64,000 nucleotides of DNA from Mesostigma viride (GCA_009746045.1 RPFO01000253.1:2833975-2897974), one strand, 5' to 3'; counted from the stretch's first letter, positions 55,701 through 60,350 are shown. Program-made: numbers and translations. Notes: generated by a model from the letters alone, not told the origin.

Positions 55701-56640
55701 AGTCGTCACTTTTGTGTGTAGCCTTCTTCGTGGTTTGGTGAATGTGCCTCAAATGCATAGAAAGTACCCACCCAGCCAGGATGTGCAGGCAACACCTAGT
55801 CACTTCTGTTTGACTTATCTATATCCCCATGTGATGTGTGGGATGTGTACAAGTTATAACAAGGAGCAGCTGCTGTTCATGGAATGCTAAATTTTACATA
55901 GTGGAAGGCTGCTGCGCCCACTGTCATACTTCCATACCTAAAGCATGGGCACAATGTGCAGTGAGTTTATTTCAACCCAGATATGCCCCCCCCCCCCAAG
56001 GTATGTGTGCCCGGCATGGAACCAATCGTGCTATAAAGTTGAGACTTTACCAATTGTGTACTTTTCAACACTGGCGAAGTCCTGCTTTGTACACTGGGGT
56101 GAAAACCAAAGTGGAAAGTGCCAGTGAGCAAGCAAGTTATCTCGTATCATTCGAATAAATGTAGGTCGTCCGATTAGATCTGGGTATCTAGGGAGTCCTG
56201 CCGCGCAGTGTTTCATGGGAAAGACTTTGTGGACTTCTGATCACGCCTTTTTCTTGGCTGATTATTCTTTCCTTGTGTGGCACATATATAGCACAGGGAC
56301 TATCGACCCAATAAGAAATATTATGTGGGCCAATATGCTACCAGGTTCATTTGCTGCATCATGCTTCCGTTTCGGTTCACTGAACAATTTATCTCTGTGC
56401 AATGAAGAATCGGGAATCTGAAGAAACAGGGTAGCCATTTAGATACTAATATGTTTATCCTGCTCTACAGTCATGTCCCCCCCCCCCCCCCCATGGCTTC
56501 GTCATCCTTATATCTGATCCTTATTCATCATGGTGCGTCAATATGCCTTGCCTTTTGTGTCTGGAATGCAGGATTCTGCAAACTAACCAGTTGTCAGGAA
56601 CAATTCCTGCGCAGCTTGCCTTACCATACTTGACTGAACT
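12367..56640 (+). CDS. Large secreted or surface protein: choice-of-anchor E-like, 2 x PPC-like, LRR cap and LRRs (multi-exon, continues right)
   Basis: Nine exons were found by eye: 12367-12513, 13913-14284, 14966-15098 (end uncertain), 15761-16168, 16731-17141, 18353-18494, 25933-26004, 54980-55051 and 56572-56640. Splice phases agree at every junction whose ends are clear. The product starts with a signal peptide. It then has a domain resembling bacterial choice-of-anchor E, two tandem PPC-like beta domains with proline linkers, an LRRNT-type cap and plant-type LRRs (LxGxIPxxLG). It should be exported and act outside the cell, in the wall or on the surface, possibly in adhesion or recognition. 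No membrane segment or kinase lies in the window. The gene runs past the right edge. Intron 7 is about 29 kb because of nested transposons. No in-frame stop was seen in any exon, so it may still be functional. Confidence 0.75.
12514..13912 (+). other. Intron 1, mostly tandem repeats
   Basis: It holds a (TA)n tract at about 12669-12692 and the large heptamer array at 12955-13750. It ends in a pyrimidine-rich acceptor CTGCATGCAG at 13912. The long ORFs predicted in the array are artefacts of its 7-bp period. Confidence 0.7.
12955..13750. repeat. Heptanucleotide minisatellite array (about 0.8 kb)
   Basis: Variants of one 7-bp unit follow each other in blocks: CTGCCTA, CTGCCCG, then about 20 copies of ATGCCCG (13065-13205), then CTGCCCG and CTGCCGG blocks, and CTGCCTA again at 13700-13745. 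Longer higher-order units containing CTGCGCGCCC recur three times or more. Because 7 is not a multiple of 3 and few variants contain stops, several frames stay open on both strands. Confidence 0.9.
13913..14284 (+). CDS. LRR-family gene exon 2: choice-of-anchor E-like domain
   Basis: This is a 124-codon exon, phase 0 at both ends. The start [22 protein letters not shown] matches the opening of choice-of-anchor E domains (QFDP.LGTLT.V pattern). Beta-strand-like text and a later LIPFQGPAG segment follow. In bacteria this domain occurs on secreted proteins with diverse C-terminal anchors. The donor is CGG|GTAGGT at 14285. Confidence 0.72.
14285..14965 (+). other. Intron 2
   Basis: A GT-AG intron with a T-run at about 14370-14384 and the acceptor TTTGCAG at 14965. 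No other feature is seen. Confidence 0.65.
14966..15098 (+). CDS. LRR-family gene exon 3: end of choice-of-anchor E-like domain
   Basis: The exon follows in phase 0. It has a small-residue stretch ([11 protein letters not shown]) and ends with [11 protein letters not shown], which resembles the terminal strand (VTVTYTY) of choice-of-anchor E domains. The 3' end is uncertain. The next exon needs a phase-1 donor, and the T|GTCCAC at 15099 fits the phase but is a weak donor. The frame stays open to 15151. Confidence 0.55.
15099..15760 (+). other. Intron 3
   Basis: No gene or repeat is recognised. It ends TTTCTGAAGCAG at 15760. The donor is uncertain. Confidence 0.5.
15761..16168 (+). CDS. LRR-family gene exon 4: proline linker and first PPC-like domain
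   Basis: It opens with a C-homopolymer-coded polyproline tract, then [10 protein letters not shown] and a beta-rich domain. Key features are DMVFKFKA, the [13 protein letters not shown] strand pair, the CSDDYCG loop and the IIVDGY strand. These match the pre-peptidase C-terminal (PPC) pattern of bacterial extracellular proteins (sLCGS.fDT.lyv, C..DD.C, VDGy). The exon is symmetric class 1-1 (408 nt; donor GCAG|GTGAGC). The poly-C run is a likely site of length change or sequencing error. Confidence 0.78.
16169..16730 (+). other. Intron 4
   Basis: AT-rich GT-AG intron ending TGTACACCAG at 16730. Nothing else is seen in it. Confidence 0.65.
16731..17141 (+). CDS. LRR-family gene exon 5: proline linker and second PPC-like domain
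   Basis: This is a tandem copy of exon 4: polyproline, then [44 protein letters not shown] and IVVDGY. It is 411 nt and also class 1-1 (donor GATG|GTAAGC). Equal phases and parallel motifs indicate exon duplication. The linker here uses mixed CCA/CCG codons rather than a C run. Confidence 0.8.
17142..18352 (+). other. Intron 5
   Basis: AT-rich, no ORF of interest. The acceptor is TCAATGATGCAG at 18352. Confidence 0.6.
18353..18494 (+). CDS. LRR-family gene exon 6: LRR N-terminal cap
   Basis: Entered in phase 1, it reads [20 protein letters not shown] then LRTW, paired cysteines and a W/GC motif. This is the LRRNT_2 pattern of plant LRR proteins (LL.FK..i..dp...l.sW....C..W.GV.C). It ends CT|GTAAGT in phase 2, the phase used by all later LRR exons. 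Confidence 0.82.
18495..19599. other. Intron 6, first part
   Basis: About 18695-18905 is a diverged repeat shared with 33255-33415 (both contain AATGGCAA, CATTTCAGCACG or ATTCAGCACG, and GTGCATGCCCC). A short doublet TATATACGCCGGG occurs near 19240 and 19265. No gene is seen. Confidence 0.45.
19990..20910 (+). pseudogene. D1 gag-like ORF, frameshifted
   Basis: The product starts MSKGRK and contains [20 protein letters not shown] and, in another frame from 20571, the block [20 protein letters not shown] followed by [20 protein letters not shown]. These blocks align with ORF1 of D2 and D4. The family has no named domain that I recognise. At least one frameshift (about 20500-20570) separates the two parts. 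Confidence 0.65.
21024..22480 (+). pseudogene. D1 pol fragment (RT, partial)
   Basis: Pieces in several frames match D2 pol: the [20 protein letters not shown] block at 21570-21630, the RT motif-A region with SDLV-like and YYYS residues at 21810-21840, and the SITIDDLV catalytic box at 22180-22200. It breaks off around 22480. Multiple frameshifts are present. Confidence 0.65.
22486..23534. other. Intron 6, G-rich tract and unassigned sequence
   Basis: A G-run of more than 20 bases lies at about 22548-22571, between GGCCGGGGGG and a C-run. The rest (22600-23534) shows no gene or repeat that I recognise. Confidence 0.5.
23535..23870 (+). repeat. Z1 repeat A1
   Basis: It is about 97 percent identical by eye to 25103-25438. 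It contains an internal doublet around CCTGCGCCAGCCGSCAGG (S is C in one half and G in the other; about 23722 and 23780). Confidence 0.8.
24911..25102 (+). repeat. Z1 repeat B1
   Basis: It starts GGGGGCAACACCTTG and ends AGAAATGTAT, and matches 25461-25650 with few differences. It contains the GTATGCTGGGCCCCC palindrome-like motif and AAATAAATG near its end. Confidence 0.8.
25103..25438 (+). repeat. Z1 repeat A2
   Basis: It begins directly after the last base of B1 with TTGTTGAGC, with no intervening base, as expected for B1-A2 in a split direct repeat element. Confidence 0.8.
25461..25650 (+). repeat. Z1 repeat B2
   Basis: Second copy of B, separated from A2 by about 22 bp of CCCACC-rich spacer. 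Unique flanking sequence resumes at CCTATGG after 25650. Confidence 0.8.
25651..25932 (+). other. Intron 6, last part
   Basis: Unremarkable sequence ending in a pyrimidine-rich tract (CTCTTTCTCTCTGTTG) and the acceptor GGCAACAG at 25932. Confidence 0.6.
25933..26004 (+). CDS. LRR-family gene exon 7: one LRR (72 nt)
   Basis: Phase 2 in and out, exactly 24 codons: [20 protein letters not shown] then LEYL. It fits the plant LRR consensus, with F/L at the solenoid positions and GTI in place of GxIP. The donor is TT|GTGAGT. Confidence 0.78.
26005..28249. other. Intron 7, first part
   Basis: AT-rich, with no gene or repeat recognised on either strand. It contains a short A-run at about 26640-26648. 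Confidence 0.5.
28250..29850 (-). pseudogene. Decayed piggyBac transposase
   Basis: Reading the minus strand through several frames gives the order expected for piggyBac transposases. There is an acidic N-terminus ([15 protein letters not shown]-like). Then come [20 protein letters not shown] and [20 protein letters not shown] (29140-28970), a WANLS...KRF piece, [13 protein letters not shown] (28740-28690), [20 protein letters not shown] then [13 protein letters not shown] (28660-28570), and a VAMDHYFTSLRA box (28490-28450). The family's first catalytic aspartate (IDE) reads N here (LNE). At least five frameshifts or stops are present, so it is inactive. No TTAA-bounded termini were identified. 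Confidence 0.75.
29851..31129. other. Intron 7, unassigned part
   Basis: A T-run lies at 30001-30024. No gene or repeat family is recognised. Confidence 0.45.
31130..31490 (+). mobile_element. Solo A-B unit of the D2-type DIRS-like family, 5' truncated
   Basis: The left half matches the end of D2's left region (TTGCGTAAGCC, GGCGCAAAAAA, GCCGTCCGGGCAAGG, ACCTAGGTAAGCCTCTTTTC). The right half matches D2's 3' end (CATGAGCATCGGC, GATGTGGCCT, TTTTAATAAACAGTCTGG, GTTCCACGGTTAAT). No coding part lies between them. The same join is seen in the complete unit at 59432-60047. AATAAA near 31444 is the family's likely polyadenylation signal. Confidence 0.7.
31491..32591. other. Intron 7, unassigned part
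   Basis: No gene or repeat is recognised. There is a short G-run at 32291-32300. Confidence 0.45.
32592..33015 (+). mobile_element. Z3: diverged solo A-B unit of the Z family
   Basis: It shows the same order as other Z units: GGGGCCGATCTGCCGTA, GTACTTAGGGTGGTGTGG, GTAGGGAGGCCTTTTTGCAG, the CTCCCACCCACCC spacer, TGCTGGGCCCCAGCATGG and AATTAAAGCCT. It is older than the other copies, judging by its many differences, and its 5' terminus is not recognisable. Confidence 0.6.
33016..33431. repeat. Unassigned stretch containing a repeat shared with 18695-18905
   Basis: The part at 33255-33415 resembles 18695-18905 in order and spacing (AATGGCAAAATAAAACCGAG, ATTCAGCACGCAGTGCATGC, GAAAGAAAC). The nature of the repeat is unknown. 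Confidence 0.4.
33432..33836 (+). mobile_element. D4 left end (outermost element of the nest)
   Basis: It matches the left region of D2 in order: TTCTCTGAACACAGTTTCTT, GATGGAAGGGTAGCCGCTAT, GTTCACGTGACATACCTTTT, GGCCAGGTGGCA, GTAGTGATTACCTAGA and CTCACGCAAT. It breaks off at 33836, where D3 begins, and resumes at 50593 with TAGTTAAGGTCGGCCTCT, the next segment in D2. Confidence 0.75.
33837..34034 (-). repeat. D3 repeat B2
   Basis: It is 198 bp and almost identical to 34271-34468 (only one or two differences seen). It forms the outer 3' end of D3. Confidence 0.85.
34059..34271 (-). repeat. D3 repeat A2
   Basis: It matches A1 at 50383-50592, from AGGCAAAAGAAACAACCT to CATAGCTCACCAA in plus-strand reading, with a few substitutions and small indels. 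It abuts B1 directly. Confidence 0.85.
34271..34468 (-). repeat. D3 repeat B1
   Basis: Direct repeat of B2, lying between the recombinase gene and A2. Confidence 0.85.
34469..34660. other. D3 3' non-coding spacer
   Basis: Lies between the recombinase stop and B1. Nothing else is seen in it. Confidence 0.5.
34661..35398 (-). pseudogene. D3 tyrosine recombinase, C-terminal part
   Basis: The catalytic signature is complete: R in [11 protein letters not shown], HxxRH in [12 protein letters not shown], then GRW and Y in TRYIGLHR. Such enzymes integrate the circular cDNA of DIRS/PAT elements without target duplications. The N-terminal part lies across the copia element, on the minus strand right of 46829. 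Joining at the CCGCC duplication keeps the reading frame and aligns with the D2 recombinase. One TGA interrupts the frame about 60 codons into this segment, near 35215. Confidence 0.82.
35404..35908 (-). repeat. Copia 3' LTR
   Basis: About 505 bp. Its first 115 bp match 41438-41552 and the remainder matches 46444-46829. In element orientation the preceding interior is purine-rich (GAAAAGAAAATGGG), a likely polypurine tract. The inner terminal base appears mutated (C for T). Confidence 0.88.
36318..37740 (-). pseudogene. Copia Pol: reverse transcriptase and RNase H
   Basis: RT has [10 protein letters not shown] (motif A aspartate) and [10 protein letters not shown] (the family's YVDD box, here HGDD). 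The expected K.KGG and YTPG approach is present. RNase H has FADTSGEG, the NECRG...E helix, [10 protein letters not shown] and the [10 protein letters not shown] end typical of copia elements. The N-terminal edge overlaps the previous frame at 37740-37874. The shift from the upstream frame near 37740 looks like a mutation, not a programmed site. Confidence 0.88.
37720..39294 (-). pseudogene. Copia Pol: integrase C-terminal region and protease-like domain
   Basis: The first ~120 codons form an SH3-like integrase tail ([18 protein letters not shown] ... [13 protein letters not shown]). A Gly/Ala/Pro-rich linker of about 200 codons follows. Then comes a retropepsin-like segment (about 38365-38120) with [12 protein letters not shown] in place of DTG(A)..., a flap-like stretch and [17 protein letters not shown], matching the ILG.dfL end of retropepsins. 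The last part leads into RT. Protease after integrase is not the standard copia order (gag-PR-INT-RT). Confidence 0.75.
39323..40165 (-). pseudogene. Copia Pol: integrase zinc finger and DDE core
   Basis: The GAG-pre-integrase HHCC finger is visible ([11 protein letters not shown] ... CGHCQRN). The core has D in [10 protein letters not shown] in IECDQQFE and E in [11 protein letters not shown]. The frame stops at 39323; a one-base shift continues it as [15 protein letters not shown] into the next ORF, so one frameshift mutation lies near 39335. No protease motif is found between gag and this domain. Confidence 0.88.
40205..41398 (-). CDS. Copia Gag
   Basis: The ATG at 41398 gives a protein of about 397 residues starting [15 protein letters not shown]. 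The N-terminal two thirds look helical and charged, as in retrotransposon capsids. The C-terminus has a Gln/Arg/Gly-rich region, one standard CCHC knuckle ([14 protein letters not shown]) and a second, imperfect one ([17 protein letters not shown], where the last cysteine is displaced). The frame is intact. It would form the particle and bind the RNA. Confidence 0.85.
   Translation of the reverse strand: MENAGDKRKREHEEGLSIKREKDLIELCKLRVGSIPSNACFKIVEDYLERFEAFVKERGGMVKDIYGVFRDAGMFHGSNDILVNCLRTCRDEKVKPKAIAGRLRKVLLECISSAKARHVAIYRWVPQRPYTLDLQALRNARNESEKAGVKVQEMAVIDHYVRNSKGLDLQNTMSALKREKAEENLNTAIEVISRIVEAEERDMIAQLRAQGKLSADGLLLPATPAPAPNSIPLQPTSAPLQDTGRIAVVQTGAAGSNSAASAGDTGGAAGADRQRGGPPKRGGKAGAASGRRGMGGPPARWQSKFPQRHRGNNAPQQQQPQGAARQQRPPSLCFVCGREGHQAAQCYNRHKNSLPAQQPPRSSSNTRGPALCHRCNQPGHFAQDVHLCPAAQGGRRQ
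41438..41552 (-). repeat. Copia 5' LTR, inner part
   Basis: It matches 35404-35518 with two substitutions. It ends abruptly at CAGTGGA, where D2 starts. Confidence 0.88.
42072..43107 (+). pseudogene. D2 ORF1 (gag-like)
   Basis: It starts [10 protein letters not shown]. It is basic and Ala-rich, then has an acidic DDEEDEEGE stretch, and ends with the conserved block [20 protein letters not shown] to [20 protein letters not shown]. The reading passes through three frames. D4 keeps the middle and last parts in one frame, so the shifts here are mutations. D3 ORF1 has a parallel C-terminal block, so this is the capsid-like ORF of the group. No named domain is recognised. Confidence 0.7.
43150..46234 (+). 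pseudogene. D2 pol: RT, RNase H, 2A-like motif and tyrosine recombinase
   Basis: RT: a [20 protein letters not shown] approach, motif A in [13 protein letters not shown] (about 43885), and the catalytic box SITIDDLV (44262-44267 codes DD). RNase [26 protein letters not shown] and QPADGVS. Then GIHPNPGP (45282-45305), followed by the recombinase: SAM-like N-domain, R in [11 protein letters not shown] (about 45730), HGLRHGG (about 46018), GRW and Y in AHYVGLHR. Frameshifts lie near 43865 and 45845 and between 43230 and 43290. Three different frames are used, so no intact protein is made. Confidence 0.85.
45282..45305 (+). other. 2A-like motif in D2 pol
   Basis: It codes GIHPNPGP between RNase H and the recombinase. 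Classical 2A peptides end D(V/I)ExNPGP and cause a ribosomal skip before the last proline. Here NPGP is kept but the D and E positions differ. See 47022-47048 for the D3 counterpart. Confidence 0.5.
46444..46829 (-). repeat. Copia 5' LTR, outer part
   Basis: It continues the LTR interrupted at 41552, starting ATACCGTCAATG as in the 3' LTR, and ends ACAACA. The CCGCC duplication follows. It matches 35519-35908 apart from about four substitutions and a 4-bp AACC-type indel. Confidence 0.88.
46830..49130 (-). pseudogene. D3 pol: RT, RNase H, 2A-like motif and recombinase N-terminus
   Basis: The ATG at 49130 ([11 protein letters not shown]) starts pol. [22 protein letters not shown], motif A in [13 protein letters not shown] (about 48435), catalytic box AVTIDDLHF (about 48050). 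RNase [34 protein letters not shown]. Then [10 protein letters not shown] and the start of the recombinase, cut at 46830 by the copia element. Frame changes occur near 48430 and 47935. At the latter a direct duplication of AGTCTGCTCAGCTGT (about 47910-47945) probably caused the shift. Confidence 0.83.
47022..47048 (-). other. 2A-like motif in D3 pol
   Basis: It codes GDVHPNPGP, preceded by LTRC. It differs from the classic GDVExNPGP only by H at the E position (x is free). It lies at the same domain boundary as the D2 motif. Confidence 0.6.
49223..50246 (-). pseudogene. D3 ORF1 (gag-like)
   Basis: The ATG at 50246 starts [20 protein letters not shown]. The N-terminal ~130 residues match the D2 ORF1 pattern (VVQKI...[17 protein letters not shown]). 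After a frameshift near 49845 the frame continues [15 protein letters not shown] and ends with a Lys/Gln/Asn-rich tail ([20 protein letters not shown]). Function by position: capsid or RNA-binding protein. Apart from the single shift it is intact. Confidence 0.75.
50247..50382 (-). other. D3 5' leader between A1 and ORF1
   Basis: About 136 bp, non-coding. No promoter is placed. Confidence 0.4.
50383..50592 (-). repeat. D3 repeat A1
   Basis: The 5' terminal repeat of D3. It matches A2 at 34059-34271. In element orientation it starts TTGGTGAGCTATGCTCAATT, close to the start of the Z family. Confidence 0.85.
50692..51747 (+). pseudogene. D4 gag-like ORF
   Basis: It matches D2 ORF1 with degraded N-terminal codons. 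The middle ([15 protein letters not shown], about 51050) and the C-terminal block ([20 protein letters not shown] to [16 protein letters not shown], about 51340-51580) are readable. It contains a (GT)n microsatellite at 51588-51620 that keeps the frame open by chance. Confidence 0.68.
52031..52763. mobile_element. Unclassified insertion in D4
   Basis: D2 has GCGACAGGCCAGGAGCAAGAAGG at this point. D4 has GCGATAGG, then about 735 unrelated bases, then CCAGTGCAAGAAGG. No ORF, clear TIR or target duplication is found. On the minus strand around 52130-52175 there is a tRNA-like GGTTAAGGC segment, but no proper B box, so a SINE is only a possibility. Confidence 0.5.
52764..53516 (+). pseudogene. 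D4 pol fragment (RT, N-terminal)
   Basis: Pieces match D2 pol: [20 protein letters not shown]-like text (about 52890-52945), [14 protein letters not shown] (53023-53064), the [20 protein letters not shown] stretch and SDLVSYCYS (motif A, about 53240). Several frameshifts are present. Confidence 0.65.
53517..53870 (+). mobile_element. Z4: 3' fragment of a long Z element
   Basis: It contains the end of the Z internal part (TAACGGGGGGAAT, CGGCCTTGGCGGCCTGGTAG) and most of repeat B (TGGGCCCCAGCATGGTG, GTGTGGTATAAGATCTACTT, AAAGCCTAGCA). It is joined directly to the broken D4 end. Confidence 0.6.
54026..54475. mobile_element. hAT-like MITE (450 bp)
   Basis: Termini TAGGGTTGGGTCGGTTACCG and its inverse, with two mismatches. 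The flanks CAGGCAAC (54018-54025) and CAGGCAAT (54476-54483) form an 8-bp duplication with one mismatch. The interior is packed with GGTTACCG, GGTACCGGTACC and similar motifs. TAGGG ends and 8-bp duplications are typical of hAT elements. Confidence 0.82.
54484..54979 (+). other. Intron 7, last part
   Basis: No gene is seen. It ends CTTATCTGAATCCAG at 54979, the acceptor that gives a 72-nt LRR exon. A second AG at 54991 would give only 60 nt. Confidence 0.6.
54980..55051 (+). CDS. LRR-family gene exon 8: one LRR (72 nt)
   Basis: It reads [20 protein letters not shown] then LRYL, a textbook plant LRR (LxLxxNxLSGxIPxxLG). Phase 2 in and out, donor CT|GTAAGT. Its phase fits exon 7 directly. Confidence 0.85.
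55052..56571 (+). other. Intron 8
   Basis: It has C-runs at 55987-55997 and 56476-56492 and no recognisable element. It ends TTTGTGTCTGGAATGCAG at 56571. Confidence 0.6.
56572..56640 (+). CDS. LRR-family gene exon 9: one LRR (69 nt)
   Basis: It reads [20 protein letters not shown] then TEL. Phase 2 in and out, donor CT|GTGAGT. It is the last exon that I can place with confidence in the window. Confidence 0.83.
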
Positions 56641-56789
56641 GTGAGTTGAAAGTAAAATTTCAGTTCAGTGGAATGGCACATTACATAGGCAGTTGTTCTT
56701 TATACATGACAACCATGGTAGTTTCCATAGCTATTGATAGAGCCTGGCTAGCTTTGACCAGGATTAATTCACGGTTTCTTTTCCAGGTG

Positions 56790-57330
<541 letters not shown>

Positions 57331-57689
57331 CCGCACCGGGACCTGCCACCTCTGCAAACAGGCCAAACCACAAGGCTCGATCCTTGTGCCGTTTCACTGT
57401 CCTGGTCATGTCCCGATTCCAATCCCCAGCCTAGCTCCAGCTGTATCTTGCAATGTCTGTGCTCCTGGGCCCCGCCCTCTTGTAGCTGTCCGGGTCCCTG
57501 GCCTGTCTTTCATAAAGATCCCATGCAGGACCTGTCCCCGCCGCAGTCCCTGGCCTTATGCAGCCTACAAACTCCATCCCAGGTTCCTGCCCCTTTCCAG
57601 ATACCTGTCATTCATCAAATACTTATCGCAGTTTGAGCTAGCTGAGAATTTTTTAGCTTTGCTCATTGCATATTTATGTGCTCAGTCCT
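57331..57689 (+). other. Unassigned stretch, possibly old coding relic
   Basis: A frame gives CHLCK, CPGH, CNVC and CRTCPR (about 57345-57545), which looks like a zinc-binding protein. The frame is short and I recognise no family. Confidence 0.25.
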
Positions 57690-58583
57690 AGTGTCCTCTC
57701 TGCCCGCGTCCGTGAAAAGCAACAAAAGACCTACGCGGGCATACTACACGGTGCTGACTGGATGCCACTGCACCCGGACTTGAACGACCAGGGGCAGGCT
57801 TGGCTCCACTCCATCTCCATCCAGGGCAGCGTCGGCTCTGCCTACCTTCGCGCACTTCCCATGTCTGCTCTGTATCCATGCCACTTCGCGATCGCGCTCC
57901 GCCACCAGTTGCTCACCTCACAGCCCCTTCTGGCGGCAGGCACACCTTGCGGGAGCTGCGGGCAGGCCCTCGACCCCACTAGGCTGCACCACGTGGCCTG
58001 CATGGGGCGGCAGCAGAATCAGAACTGGTACCTCTACCTCCACACCGCCCTGCTGCGCGCCATGTGCGCGATGGCTCGGTCGGTCTTCCCCCATGCCACC
58101 ATCAAGCGTGAGGATGGGGCTGCGGTCTACTCTCCCCACCACCGGCCCGACGCCACCGTCCTCGACTATGATGGGAACGGCTGCCATTTGCTCATCGATA
58201 TTTCAGTGGCCCGGCCGCTCTTGGCACGCCACATTGTCCATGCACGCTGCATCGCACGCTGGCAGCGCCGCGGCCACTGTCGATAGCGCCAAGCTGGCCA
58301 CCTGGGGCGACGTGGGGTCATCCCCTTTGTTCTTGAAGAGTTCGGCGCAATGGGCCCCTAGGCCGCGAAATTCTTCCACGAGTGCTGCCAGGTCCGTGAG
58401 GACCGGCTCGACCTCGAGAGCCAAACCGCCCGGTGGTCAGCCCGCACGTGGTCTTCCATTTGGCGGAAGCGCCTCTGTTTGGCTTTCACCCGGGAAGTCG
58501 CTGACCTCCTGATTCACCGCACCCGGGCCGTTTTTCTTGCTGTAGAGGCGTTGTCTGGGCTTTACCTGCTGTCTAGGTCGTAG
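57690..58583 (+). pseudogene. C-terminal relic of a retroelement polyprotein with restriction-like endonuclease
   Basis: The order fits the C-terminal end of RT proteins carrying a restriction-like (PD-D/ExK) nuclease: GSAYLRALPMSALYP ... AIALRHQLL, a CGSCG...HHVAC zinc motif (57955-58000), RPDATVLDYDGNGCHLLIDI (58146-58202, the PD...D nuclease core), then KLATW, GVIPFVLEEFGAMGP and a Trp/Arg-rich helix to a stop at 58581. Two compensating frameshifts (about 58250 and 58315) and one in-frame TAG (about 58361) show that it is dead. AATAAA at 58633 may be its polyadenylation signal. Confidence 0.7.
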
Positions 58584-58654
58584 TTCCTTTTTTGTATTGC
58601 GTTGTTTTGCTTGCCTTGAGGGTAACTCTCTCAATAAACATACTAATGTACTAC

Positions 58655-59141
58655 TATGCGATATGCGGACAGGCTCAAAGGGGACCGACCTGGCATAGGT
58701 TTTGTAGTACTAGCACCTGTCATGGGGGTACTGCACCTGCCGGCGCTTGTGCCGGCGGTGCAGAGGGTGGACTCGTGGTCCAGGGCTTGGTAGCCTCTAC
58801 GGTACGTCTCTAGACCATGGGCCGGCGCCTAGGCGCGGCGCAAGTGTATGGACAGTCAGTACTTAGAGTGGTGCAGGGGGCGTAGGGCCTCTTTTCAGCT
58901 CCCACCCACCCACCCACCCACCCACCCACCCACCCACCCATCCACCCATGCTGCTTAGAGGAACTAATGTGCCTGGAGATATGTGCTGGGCCCCAGCATG
59001 GGGTTACAACAACCAGCCTGATAGTGATGTGTACGAAGGACTTAGTAAGAGTGGTGTGGTATAAGCTCTACTTTTTAAAGCCTAGCACACTGAACTGTAT
59101 TGCAAGTGAAGGAACTCCGATGTATCAAAAGCTAGGAATGT
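58655..59141 (+). mobile_element. Z5: solo A-B unit of the Z family, 5' truncated
   Basis: It shows GCGGACAGGCTCAAAGGGGA, the A body, an enlarged (CCCA)n spacer (58902-58944), then B from TGCTTAGAGG to GGAATGTGT. The first ~27 bp of A are replaced. No internal part is present. Confidence 0.72.
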
Positions 59142-59431
59142 GTGGCCTTGTCCAATGGCACTAAATGACATATAGTGATGGTTTATGCTGCGAGATGTGG
59201 GGGAGGAGCCTAACCCCCAACTGAGCGGGCTGATTCAGTCTTGGTACCGTGATGTTGAGCTTCCCCAACAAGGACATACATTTCCCCTTGAATTCTTCTA
59301 TGACAATCTAACTAGCTTAGGATTTTGTTTTCTAAGGCGTGCATGTCATGCACCCTCTTCATTGCACCCCATTCAGTAAACCTGGCCATGGCTACATCTC
59401 TCAGACTCCGGTATAGTGAACACAACTTTTA
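59142..59431. other. Unassigned spacer
   Basis: No gene or repeat is recognised in these 290 bp. Confidence 0.4.
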
Positions 59432-60047
59432 TTCTATTAGCCACGGAGCTGCAAGATAACCGGAATCATGATAAAGACAATGAATGAAGCATGTTTTTAC
59501 AGGCAGGCCACATCCCAGTCACTTATTGCTTGTCAAAAGGCTAGCCTTACACCCCTCCGAAAACGCGGGGAGGGTGCATGGCGGGAGAAAAGAAGAGGCC
59601 AACCTTAGCTTGGTGGGTTTGCTTTTGTCTCCTTCAGTGGCATGTGGCCTTCCCCCGGCGGACGGCCTTTTTTCTCCCATACGTTTTTTGCGCCGGAACA
59701 AATGTTGCCAACTGGCATTCTGTTTGCTGACGTTTTACGTAGGAATGCCGGGGCCTTTAGGTCACATAATGCATGAAAGAATAATCTTATAGCTAAGTAA
59801 TCACAGCGCCATACACAAAATAACAAAAACCTAGACAGTGGCAAGATTGTAACACAGTATAGCTCAGACTTACACTCCTGGCCTTGAAAATGGCCGCTTC
59901 TTCGCAACACAGATCCGTTTCAGGCCGCAGCGGCCTTATAAGGTTCATCACGCACAACTCTATAACCTAGCTATAACCGCAACTCTATAACCTAGCGGCC
60001 ACCTTGTATTTCTTTACCTAAAAATAGAGTCCAGCAGACAACCACGA
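59432..60047 (-). mobile_element. Complete A-B unit of the D2-type family
   Basis: On the minus strand it runs from TCGTGGTTGTCTG to CTAATAGAA. The first ~430 bp match D2's left region and the last ~150 bp match D2's right end, with no ORF between. It follows directly on the 3' end of another copy (60350-60048), with the join ATAGAA|TCGTGG. Together they look like the B1-A2-B2 tail of a full element. Confidence 0.75.
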
Positions 60048-60350
60048 TTCTATGAACCGTGGAACTCCAGGGTAACCAGAGTCTTCATTAAAACAATGAG
60101 TGGAGCACATTCAAAAGGCAGGCCACATCCAAGCCGCAGATTCTCATGGGAACACTTATTGCTTGGCAAAAGGCTAGCCTTACCTGTACATTCCTCTATG
60201 GCGCAACTGTGGCGCCGCTGAGCCAGCGCCATGCTGAGCCAGCCCCCCTGGCCCTGGATGTCCCCCATGCTGCTCCCCTCCAGGAAAGCTGGGGTGGCAC
60301 GCCCGTGCCGCAGCCCGTGAATGGAGAAGATCTTGTCGACCGCAACAGCC
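60048..60350 (-). pseudogene. 3' fragment of a D2-type element: recombinase end and repeat B1
   Basis: It codes KIFSIHGLRHGRATPAFLEG and SSMGDIQGQGGWL, the HxxRH and G(R)W part of the tyrosine recombinase; the rest of the C-terminus is missing. Its 3' part is nearly identical to 46309-46443 of D2. It is cut at 60350 by the duplicated block. Confidence 0.78.
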
